A stretch of DNA of 9,261 nt, from NCBI GenBank assembly GCA_021811745.1, contig JAJZNH010000655.1, positions 1-9,261 on the forward strand, written 5' to 3'. Source of the DNA: Acidobacteriota bacterium (GTDB taxonomy: Bacteria; Acidobacteriota; Terriglobia; Terriglobales; Acidobacteriaceae). The notes under the pieces were generated by a model, which saw only the letters and a program-made list of their open reading frames with translations, was not told the origin of the DNA and did not search any database. Position numbers and translations under genes: made by a program. Shown here one piece after another: positions 1-6,152 of the stretch; position 1 is the stretch's first letter; every line of letters begins with the position of its first letter.

Positions 1-600
1 TATACTTGAGCGCCTCATGGAAATGCCATTCTCCCTGATACGTGTGAATGACCGGCAGCTCCATCAAAATGCCCGCCGCTTGCAGGATGGTCTGCCTGGC
101 GCCCTCCATGACCTGTCTTTCGTAGCCTTGAGTGTCGATCTTCAGCAGCAGATCCTGCCCCCCCCCAGGAATGGCGCGGCAACCTGATCGAGCGTATAAA
201 TCGGAACCTCTTCCGTGTGATCCACCGTCATCCGATCGTCATGGAGCCGGGCGACATCGCTTAAATCGAGAATTGAGTTGAATACGGAGAGCTTGGAGGC
301 ATGCAGAGTGGCCGTTCCCGATGCCGCGCCCAAGCCGCAATGATGAGCCTGCCAGTTGCCGTCTGCTGCTGCTCTTCTGGCAAGAATCTCGAATGCGGAC
401 TGAGTGGGCTCAAAGGAAACGATTCTGCCGCGATACCCGTCAGCCCGCAGTGATTCGCCAAACTGGCCGATATTCGCACCTACGTCGATCACCGTGCCGA
501 TCTTTCGGCTTTCGATAAAATCCATGAGGTCTCGAACCCGCCGCCTTCCGACGTGTATGATCCCGAGACGCCTGTAGACAGCGCGTGTGATGCGATTCAC
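1..600 (-). CDS. FkbM family SAM-dependent methyltransferase, frameshifted and cut by the window edge
   Basis: Members of this family methylate hydroxyl groups on sugars, polysaccharide precursors or natural products, using S-adenosylmethionine in the cytoplasm. The first 152 residues show the SAM-binding motif DVGANIGQ (39-46) and SFEP (62-65), both typical of FkbM proteins. The start is a GTG at 600, since an in-frame stop lies just upstream; GGAG sits about 9 nt before it. The frame opened at 600 stops at 142, right after a run of nine G (158-166 on the plus strand as C). Past the run, a different frame reads LLLKIDTQGYERQVMEGA and stays open to the window edge. That is exactly the conserved second half of the family (LLKIDxxGYE), so the gene continues but is out of register by one base. 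It could be a sequencing error, a pseudogene or a phase-variable gene. The family call is secure; the substrate is unknown. Confidence 0.88.
158..166 (-). repeat. Nine-base poly-G tract at the frameshift point
   Basis: Read on the minus strand, the methyltransferase runs through CCT, nine G and then CAGGATCTG. Nine G sends translation into a stop a few codons later. Ten or seven G would restore the frame that reads QDLLLKID. Homopolymer runs of this length are prone both to slippage in the cell and to read-length errors. Confidence 0.9.
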
Positions 601-699
601 CTGGGGGCACTCCGCTTCACTCTATAGTAATTGGGGCCGTGGCGGGCCACGCGCTGCGCGGGGCGAAGTGCTGGGCAAGGGCTTGAATTGGCTGGAGGA
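601..699. other. Intergenic gap between the small membrane protein and the FkbM gene
   Basis: These 99 bp separate two minus-strand genes. On the minus strand, TACTAT/TATAGA (629-621) looks like a -10 element about 20 nt before the GTG start, but I see no -35 at the right distance. The GC-rich inverted repeat GTGGC-GG-GCCAC (638-649) has a two-base loop and no following T run, so it is not a convincing terminator. The FkbM gene may be read through from upstream or have its own weak promoter. Confidence 0.3.
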
Positions 700-879
700 C
701 TACCGCTGCCGGTAGAAGGGGAGAACGATCAGCATGGCGAAGAAAATGGCCGCACCCAGAGCAAGAGCGATCAGGCTATAGAGAAGCACAAGGCTGGGGC
801 CCTGGGAAGACTGGTCTGCGATTGCTTCTTCGGGTTCCGCGTCTTCGCGGCGGGGAGGCAGGGTCTCCGGATCACTCAT
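700..879 (-). CDS. 59-aa single-span membrane protein coupled to the ABC permease
   Basis: This short frame was found by reading the DNA past the permease stop. It begins MSDPETLPPRREDAEPEEAI, has an acidic, polar N-terminal half (about 1-28), then one strongly hydrophobic segment (about 29-54, LVLLYSLIALALGAAIFFAM), and ends with FYRQR. That pattern fits a single membrane helix; the positive end would favour a cytoplasmic C-terminus, although the acidic N-terminal half makes orientation uncertain. Its ATG lies inside the last codons of the upstream permease, overlapping by 8 bp, which suggests translational coupling and a shared mRNA. I do not recognise a family. A role as accessory subunit or stabiliser of the permease is inference from position only. 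The clean overlap and the complete helix make a real gene likely, though no homologue could be checked. Confidence 0.65.
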   Translation of the reverse strand: MSDPETLPPRREDAEPEEAIADQSSQGPSLVLLYSLIALALGAAIFFAMLIVLPFYRQR

Positions 880-2146
880 ATTTCAGGGCCTCCACAGGAT
901 CGAGTTGGGCGGCACGGGTCGCGGGCACGGTGCCGAAGATGACGCCGACCATGGTGGCTGCGCCCAGTGCGATGACAATGGACACCGGTGAGATGGGCAA
1001 GGCGTAGTCGGTAAAGAAATGGATCGAAAGCGGAACGGCAAGCCCGACCAATGTGCCGACAGTTCCGCCTGAGAGCGAGATGATGACGGCTTCGGCAAGA
1101 AACTGGAGCTTGATCTCCCGGTAGGTGGCGCCCAGCGCCTTGCGGATGCCGATTTCACGGATGCGCGAGCGCACGTTGGCCAGCATGATGTTCATGATGC
1201 CCACGCCGCCCACTGCCAGGGTGACGGCAGCCACCAGCACCAGCACCGCAGTGAGCGCGTCGGCAATCTGCGCGGCCATCGTGAGCAACTGCTTCAGCGT
1301 TTGGACCCTGTAGACGGAATTGGGCCGGTGGCGGGACTGCACGATATTCTGGATCTGCTCGGCGGCCTGGGGGACCAGGCTCATGCTTGCCATCGAAAAG
1401 TAGATCTGGTTGACCCGTTCAGTGCCGGTAAAGTAGCGGGCCACCGAGTAGGGAATCAGGATGGTTTGATCGGCAAGCTCCGATTGTCCGAAGTCGTCCA
1501 CGCTTTCCTTGAAGACGCCAACGATGGTGAAGGGAATGCCGAGGATCTGAAAGTTCTGGCCAACAGCAGCATCGCTGTTTCCGTACCGTTCCCTGGCGAA
1601 GATTTCGGTGACCACGGCGCACTTCAGGTGGGCCGATTCGTCAGACTCGTCGAGGAAGCGGCCATCGGTCACGATGAGGTTGCGGATATGGCGGTAATCG
1701 GGGCTTACGCCCAGCACCAGCGTATCCTTGACGACGCCGCCGCCAAAACTGATGCGGCTGTGCATCTCCAGCACCGGCGAGGAATAAATGACGCCTGGGA
1801 CCTGCGCATCGATAGCCTTCTCATCTTCACGGGTTAGGAAGTCGTTGTAGCGTACCCGCTCAGAGGCGGTGGCGCCGCCGCCAGCATACTCCAGTTCCAC
1901 CGAGTTGGTGCCGATCTTCTGGATCAGCTCGAGCACGTACTTTTTCCCCGTCAAGCCGATGGTGACCACCAGAATCACGGAGGCGGTTCCGATGACCATG
2001 CCCAGCGCCGTGAGAGCAAAGCGCGTCTTGTTGGCGCGAAAACTATCCACTGCGATCTTGAGGATCTCGCTCAAGAGCATGGTGCGCCGGGCGCTCAACA
2101 GCGTCTGCTGAAAAGAAACACGGTGCGCTTGCTCGACGGGGTTCAT
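872..2146 (-). CDS. MacB/FtsX-type ABC transporter permease
   Basis: This is a permease of the MacB type, inner-membrane proteins that use an ABC ATPase to drive mechanotransmission or export of lipoproteins, peptides or toxins. The 424-aa product has the usual order: a first membrane helix (about 43-65, LTALGMVIGTASVILVV) preceded by the typical ILKIAVDSFRANKTR stretch, a large periplasmic MacB_PCD domain, then an FtsX domain with three helices (about 297-323, 350-378 and 387-410). Family signatures include GGVGIMNIMLANVRSRIREI, IGIRKALGA and the terminal PATRAAQLDPVEAL. The ATG at 2146 is chosen because AAGAAGGA stands just upstream. A GTG at 2176 or the ATG at 2080 (MLLSEILK) are alternatives, and the latter matches the usual family N-terminus. 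No ATPase gene lies next to it in the window: upstream is a divergent dehydrogenase, downstream the small membrane protein. The cargo is unknown. Confidence 0.92.
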   Translation of the reverse strand: MNPVEQAHRVSFQQTLLSARRTMLLSEILKIAVDSFRANKTRFALTALGMVIGTASVILVVTIGLTGKKYVLELIQKIGTNSVELEYAGGGATASERVRYNDFLTREDEKAIDAQVPGVIYSSPVLEMHSRISFGGGVVKDTLVLGVSPDYRHIRNLIVTDGRFLDESDESAHLKCAVVTEIFARERYGNSDAAVGQNFQILGIPFTIVGVFKESVDDFGQSELADQTILIPYSVARYFTGTERVNQIYFSMASMSLVPQAAEQIQNIVQSRHRPNSVYRVQTLKQLLTMAAQIADALTAVLVLVAAVTLAVGGVGIMNIMLANVRSRIREIGIRKALGATYREIKLQFLAEAVIISLSGGTVGTLVGLAVPLSIHFFTDYALPISPVSIVIALGAATMVGVIFGTVPATRAAQLDPVEALKYE

Positions 2147-2234
2147 GCGATCCTTCTTAGCAAGATGCGCCAACACGCCTGGCGGCTTCGATAATTGAAG
2201 AGGCAGGTCCGGGATAAGCCGCGCCGCGCATCCC

Positions 2235-2240
2235 TTTATA
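2235..2240 (-). promoter_or_regulatory. Possible -10 element for the permease operon
   Basis: On the minus strand TATAAA matches the -10 consensus at five of six positions, about 90 nt before the chosen permease start. No recognisable -35 box lies 16-18 nt upstream, so this is a weak call. The 2177-2332 divergent gap also holds a CTGCC/GGCAG inverted repeat (2261-2277) of unknown meaning. Confidence 0.25.
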
Positions 2241-2320
2241 GAGTACGCGAAATTGCTGTTCTGCCGTTAATGGGCAGGTGAAAGAACGGGCTGGCGGTAG
2301 TCTGTTTGTAAATAAAAGCA

Positions 2321-2330
2321 GGGGAGAAAG
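2321..2330 (+). promoter_or_regulatory. Ribosome binding site of the dehydrogenase
   Basis: GGGGAGAAAG lies 2 nt before the ATG at 2333, with the GGAG core about 7 nt from it. This is a strong Shine-Dalgarno that fixes the start. An AT-rich TAAATA (2309-2314) just upstream might be a -10 element, but no matching -35 is seen. Confidence 0.6.
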
Positions 2331-2332
2331 TC

Positions 2333-3319
2333 ATGCGCGCCCTGGTCTATACGGAGCTCCGGCAGGTGAAGCTGGATGAGGTTCAGCGCCCGCGCCCGGC
2401 GGACGGGAAGATGGAGATTGCCGTGGCGGCGGCCGGCATTTGCGGCTCAGACATCTCCGGATTTCTGGGGCGCAGCCGGCTGCGCGTTCCGCCGCTGGTG
2501 CTGGGCCATGAACTGGTGGGCAGCACGCGGGACGGCCAGCGCGTGGTGGCCAATCCGCTGAGTAGTTGCGGGCAATGCGCCTTCTGCCGGAGCGGTGCGA
2601 CCAATCTCTGCGCGGAGCTGCGCCTGTTGGGGATGGGCGGAGTTGCGGGGTGTTTCGCGGAGTATGTTGCGGTGCCCGCCGAGCAGGTGTACGAAATTCC
2701 CGACAGCCTGCCTGATGCGCGGGCGGTCTTCGCCGAGCCCCTGGCCAATGTGGTTCACCTCTTTCGGATTGCTGCTCCGCTGCCCGGTTTTCGCATCGCG
2801 ATTGTAGGCGCGGGGGCGATGGGGTCGCTGGCCTTGCAGATGGCGCTGCGTTTGGGCGCGCGCGAGGTCCTGGTCCTGGACGTGAACGAGGCCAGGCTGG
2901 CGGCGGCGCGGCGCATGGGCGCCACGTTGGCAGTGCCTGCCGGCGAAGAAGGGCGGAGCGCGGCGCGGGCTTTCGCCGGCGATGGGCTTGAGCTGGTGCT
3001 GGATGCGAGCAGTCATGGCTCCACGCGCAAAATGGCCTTTGATCTGTGCCGGGCCGGCGGGCAGGTGGTGCTGCTCGGCATGGGCAAGGAGCCGTGCGCG
3101 ATCGACTTTGCGGCCAGCGTCCGCAAGGAGCTTCGCGTGTTGATGTCATTCGGTTACACAGCGGCGGACTTTGAGCGCTCGCTGGAACTGCTGAAGGCGG
3201 GTGCAATCGACCTGACGCCTTGGACGGCGGAGCTGCCGCTTGCAGAGGGCCAAATGGCCTTTGAAAAAATGACCGATTCTCCCGGTGATACGCTCAGGAT
3301 GCTGCTGCGCGTACGTTGA
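2333..3319 (+). CDS. Zinc-dependent medium-chain alcohol/polyol dehydrogenase
   Basis: This enzyme likely oxidises a sugar alcohol, sugar or related secondary alcohol with NAD+ in the cytoplasm. The 328-aa product is a full-length, slightly short member of the medium-chain dehydrogenase superfamily. The N-terminal GroES-like domain holds the catalytic zinc site (C37 in GICGSD, H59-E60 in GHE, and E135 in FAEPLANV). Four structural-zinc cysteines are present (C79, C82, C85, C93). The Rossmann domain starts at about 155 with GAGAMG (159-164), and D183 at the end of the second strand (VLVLDVNEA) indicates NAD+ rather than NADP+. The AEPLA motif and lobe structure point to the sorbitol, threonine or galactitol-1-phosphate dehydrogenase group. 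The gene stands alone, divergent from the permease and convergent with a small secreted protein. A part in sugar catabolism with the lyase locus is plausible but rests only on proximity. Confidence 0.92.
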   Translation: MRALVYTELRQVKLDEVQRPRPADGKMEIAVAAAGICGSDISGFLGRSRLRVPPLVLGHELVGSTRDGQRVVANPLSSCGQCAFCRSGATNLCAELRLLGMGGVAGCFAEYVAVPAEQVYEIPDSLPDARAVFAEPLANVVHLFRIAAPLPGFRIAIVGAGAMGSLALQMALRLGAREVLVLDVNEARLAAARRMGATLAVPAGEEGRSAARAFAGDGLELVLDASSHGSTRKMAFDLCRAGGQVVLLGMGKEPCAIDFAASVRKELRVLMSFGYTAADFERSLELLKAGAIDLTPWTAELPLAEGQMAFEKMTDSPGDTLRMLLRVR

Positions 3320-3331
3320 CGCCGAAAGAAA

Positions 3332-3733
3332 TCATTTCGCCTTTTCCGCCGGCTTCGCAGGTTTATTGGGCGCCGGAGGTTTGGCAGGCGCTGGACTCGG
3401 CTCTTTCGGCTTGGAGGGCTGCGGGCACTTGATCGAAGGCTTGCGCGCCCAGGTGAGCACGTCAATCGGTATGCCCTGCATGCAGAGATTGGATCCGGCG
3501 TGGGGCAGGCCGGTAAATTCGATTCCCTCGCCAATCCGCGGCTGCGCACCCTTGATCAGCAAGTTATAGAGCTTGCCGCTCTTGATGTCCTTTACTACCA
3601 GGCAGCGCATCACAACGCCCGGCTCTACGCAGCCTTCTCCCTCGATCTGCCCGGATTTTGGCAGAGGGCCCTCGCCGGCCACTACGGCTGCCGCCAGCAG
3701 GACCGCCACCACTGCCCAAGAAGCTTTCTCCAT
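3332..3733 (-). CDS. Small secreted protein with four cysteines and a Pro/Lys/Ala-rich tail
   Basis: The 133-aa product starts with a signal peptide (MEKASWAVVAVLLAAAVVAG, then EGPLP), so the mature protein is probably periplasmic or secreted. The mature core (about 30-100) is compact with short beta-like stretches and holds C35, C44, C84 and C103, enough for two disulfides. The tail (about 103-133) is built of PKP, PAP and AKP units ending in PAEKAK, like a flexible linker or cell-wall-binding tail. The ATG at 3733 has GGGAGA 8 nt upstream and yields a clean signal peptide; the frame stays open upstream to 4258, but that extension runs through the divergent promoter and into the lyase gene. 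The core resembles small secreted proteins I associate with Acidobacteriota, but I cannot name a family or function. It is divergent from the lyase gene and ends 12 bp from the dehydrogenase. Confidence 0.75.
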   Translation of the reverse strand: MEKASWAVVAVLLAAAVVAGEGPLPKSGQIEGEGCVEPGVVMRCLVVKDIKSGKLYNLLIKGAQPRIGEGIEFTGLPHAGSNLCMQGIPIDVLTWARKPSIKCPQPSKPKEPSPAPAKPPAPNKPAKPAEKAK

Positions 3734-3795
3734 GGCAGTTCTCCCGGTCGAGGCGAGGATACGACGGAACGAGTTGCAAAGTCCAGTGAGGTTTG

Positions 3796-3809
3796 CGAAA
3801 TCGCTTTGA
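3796..3809 (+). promoter_or_regulatory. LacI/cre-like operator candidate at the lyase promoter
   Basis: CGAAATCGCTTTGA matches the generic LacI/CcpA-type palindrome TGAAAGCGCTTTCA at 11 of 14 positions, with the invariant CG in the middle. It lies directly against the -10 element (3810-3815), where a bound repressor would block polymerase. A similar site is found at 8143-8156 before the symporter gene. No LacI-family regulator gene is in the window, so this is inference from the motif and its placement. Confidence 0.4.
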
Positions 3810-3815
3810 TATGAT
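3807..3815 (+). promoter_or_regulatory. Extended -10 promoter of the lyase gene
   Basis: TGATATGAT is an extended -10: the TG dinucleotide, one base, then TATGAT, which matches TATAAT at five of six positions. The -35 region (about 3787-3792, TGAGGT) is weak, as is common with extended -10 promoters. The expected start near 3822 would give a leader of about 108 nt before the ATG at 3930. Confidence 0.5.
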
Positions 3816-3929
3816 TGACCGGCGCAAACACCCGGCATGCAAAGCGTCGTGAACAGTGCGCGAACGTGCGTCCGGTATTTAAGGGGTTTCGGGGGCCGCA
3901 TGTCCCGGATATGTCCTGGAGGGGGCGAA

Positions 3930-6080
3930 ATGAAGCAAATGATTTTGGGAGGCATGTTCCTGGGCGTATGGCTGGCCGCGGCGCCTGTGCAGGGCCAGAG
4001 CGCCGCTCTGCAACATTTGTCAGCGGCCGCGACCGCGCAGCACGAGACCGAAGTGATGAATGCTCTCGACTTGAGCCGGCCGGAGCTGGCGCCGGTGGCG
4101 GCGGCATGGAAGCGGAAAGATCTGAACGGAGCGGTGAAAGCGCTTGCCGCATATCTACGCGTCAGAGAGGCGGTGCGTTGGGGAACGCCGCCGTCAGGGC
4201 GGGCGGCGGTTTCAATGCAGCATATGAAGACGATCGCGGACGATGCCCTCGTGGGCAAGCTCCAGGGCGGCCAGACTCCCTACTTCTACACCTTCCCCAA
4301 CGCCGACATCGACTGGCACTACAACGCCACACTGCACATGCCGGGAGTGGCGCCGGATAACGAGTGGCAATGGCAACTGAACCGCATGGCCGTTTGGGGC
4401 GCGCTGGGCAGCGTTTATCAGGTGACGCACGATGAACGCTACGCAAAGGCCTTTGACCGCGAGATGCTGTCCTGGGTGGCGCAATGCCCGGTTCCGGACT
4501 ACGCCGCGAACCAGCCCGGCTCGGCGTGGAGAACGATCGAAGCAGGCATACGCATGGGCGGATCGTGGCCCGAGGCGTTTTTCGCGTTTCGCAAGTCGCC
4601 TTCAGTGAGCGATTCGGACCTGGTGGTCTTCGCCAGCGCATTTCTGGACCACGGGCGCTATCTGCTCAAAGAGCATACGCGGCTGAACTGGCTGACGATG
4701 GAGATGAGCGGGCTGTACGCGGTGGGTGCGTTGTTCCCGGAGTTTAAGGAAGCTGGTCAATGGAGGAACTACGGCGCCAATACGCTTGCCGAAGAGGCGC
4801 GCAAGCAGTTCCTGCCCGATGGCGCGCAGGACGAACTCTCAACCGAATATCAGAATGTGGCGCTGGGCAATATTTTGAAGATTCCCGAAATTGCGCGCTG
4901 GACCGGGCGGACGGCGGAGCTTCCCAAGGGCTACACCGCGCCGCTCGAAAAGGGCTATGAGTATCAGGTGAGCATTATGGCTCCTGACCGCTATAACCCG
5001 AAATACAACAACGGTCTGCCCCAGTATCTGCCGCGGATTTTCCAGCTTGCCGTGGAGAACTTTCCCGGCCGCAGCGACTTCAAATGGGTTGAAACGGATG
5101 GCAAGGAGGGGACTGCGCCGTCCTTTACCTCGATCTTTCTGAACCGGGCCGGAGAGGCGGCGATGCGGACGGACTGGAGCCGCCAGGCCAACTATCTCGG
5201 TTTCCGGCTGGGTCCGCTGGGCATGGGCCATCAGCACCAGACGAAGCTGGATGTAGTCGTATGGGCCTACGGGCGTCCGATGATCTTCAATACCGGAGGT
5301 GGCAGCTACGAGCGCAGCAAATGGCGGAGCTACGCAACGTCGTCGTATGGCGCCAGTTGCATGATCATTGACGGGCTGGGGCAGAACCGGCCCACGTTCT
5401 CGCACGATCCGTGGCACGATCCCGACCTCATCAGCCAGGGACCGATCGACGGCCACTGGCAGTCGAACTCGGTCTTCGATTTTGCTTCGGGAGAGTATGA
5501 CGAAGGCTATGGGCCGCAGCGGCTTCGTCCGGCTTCGCAACAGCGGGATGTGCTCTTTGTCAAGCCGGATATGTTTGTGGTCGCCGACCGCGTGCGGCCC
5601 GACGACGTCCAGTCGCATGCCTACCAGGATCGCTGGCAACTGCAGACGACGCACTGGCAGATCAATAGGGTGACGCATGCGCTGGAGACCGACGATGAGG
5701 GACTGCCGAATCTGGTTGTGGTTCCGCTGCTCACAAACGGCCTCGATGTGAAGGCCGTCTCGGGACAGGAGTCGCCGGAGATTCTGGGATGGGATGTGCG
5801 GAAGGATATGGATCCGCAGAATGTTGTGGCGACCACGTTGTTGCATACGCTCACCAGTGCCGGCCCGCGGATTTTGCTTACCCTGATCCTTCCGCTGAAG
5901 CCGGGAGAATTCAATCCGGTGGCGGGTGTAACGCCAGGGCCGGATGGCCGCTCAGCGACAGTAACCTTCATGGATGGGCGGAAGTTCCTCATCTCGGCGC
6001 CCGGCGATCGCGGCATTACGGTCAAGGAGACGCTGCCGGACGGCAGGCCGGGCCGGACCGTGGTTGGAGGCGGCGCCTGA
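3930..6080 (+). CDS. Secreted heparinase II/III-like polysaccharide lyase
   Basis: This is a predicted lyase that cleaves uronic-acid-containing polysaccharides by beta-elimination outside the cytoplasm. The 716-aa product begins with a signal peptide (MKQMILGGMFLGVWLAAAPV, cleavage near QGQSA). An alpha-barrel domain follows, with LNWLTMEMSGLYAVGALFPE (N253) and STEYQNV (Y307). The C-terminal beta-sandwich domain begins near 415 with GPLGMGHQHQTKLDVVVWAY (H434, H436) and GRPMIFNTGGGSY. N253, Y307 and H434 correspond in order and context to the catalytic Asn, Tyr and His described for heparinase III-type enzymes (PL12 and relatives PL15, PL17, PL21). The ATG at 3930 has GGAGGGGG 5 nt upstream and gives the signal peptide; the frame extends to 3837, but that part lacks such features. 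A glycosidase follows 72 bp later. The exact lyase family and polymer (alginate, glucuronan, glycosaminoglycan or other) cannot be told. Confidence 0.88.
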   Translation: MKQMILGGMFLGVWLAAAPVQGQSAALQHLSAAATAQHETEVMNALDLSRPELAPVAAAWKRKDLNGAVKALAAYLRVREAVRWGTPPSGRAAVSMQHMKTIADDALVGKLQGGQTPYFYTFPNADIDWHYNATLHMPGVAPDNEWQWQLNRMAVWGALGSVYQVTHDERYAKAFDREMLSWVAQCPVPDYAANQPGSAWRTIEAGIRMGGSWPEAFFAFRKSPSVSDSDLVVFASAFLDHGRYLLKEHTRLNWLTMEMSGLYAVGALFPEFKEAGQWRNYGANTLAEEARKQFLPDGAQDELSTEYQNVALGNILKIPEIARWTGRTAELPKGYTAPLEKGYEYQVSIMAPDRYNPKYNNGLPQYLPRIFQLAVENFPGRSDFKWVETDGKEGTAPSFTSIFLNRAGEAAMRTDWSRQANYLGFRLGPLGMGHQHQTKLDVVVWAYGRPMIFNTGGGSYERSKWRSYATSSYGASCMIIDGLGQNRPTFSHDPWHDPDLISQGPIDGHWQSNSVFDFASGEYDEGYGPQRLRPASQQRDVLFVKPDMFVVADRVRPDDVQSHAYQDRWQLQTTHWQINRVTHALETDDEGLPNLVVVPLLTNGLDVKAVSGQESPEILGWDVRKDMDPQNVVATTLLHTLTSAGPRILLTLILPLKPGEFNPVAGVTPGPDGRSATVTFMDGRKFLISAPGDRGITVKETLPDGRPGRTVVGGGA

Positions 6081-6089
6081 GAGCGGCGC

Positions 6090-6106
6090 GCCTGCGAGCA
6101 ACAGGC
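6090..6106 (+). other. Small intergenic hairpin between lyase and glycosidase
   Basis: GCCTG and CAGGC form a 5-bp stem around a 7-base loop in the 72-bp gap. No T run follows, so it is unlikely to be a terminator; an mRNA stability or processing element is possible. Chance occurrence in GC-rich DNA cannot be excluded. Confidence 0.25.
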
Positions 6107-6152
6107 TGCATTCATCCGCACAGGCTGGGTGATGCGGAGGAGAGTTGCGGAG

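Noticed and set aside
2331..3206. 291-aa open frame on the minus strand
   Set aside because: Antisense to the dehydrogenase; composition is Pro/Arg/Ala/Ser-rich without motifs.
3837..3929. Earlier in-frame start for the lyase
   Set aside because: The extra 31 residues would bury the signal peptide, and the later ATG has a much better ribosome site.
3734..4258. N-terminal extension of the small secreted protein up to 4258
   Set aside because: It would overlap the lyase promoter and first 300 bases of the lyase gene, and the internal ATG at 3733 has both a ribosome site and a signal peptide.
4839..5846. 335-aa open frame on the minus strand
   Set aside because: It lies antisense inside the lyase gene, whose motifs are clear; its product is Arg/His-rich with no domain pattern, as expected of a GC-rich shadow frame.
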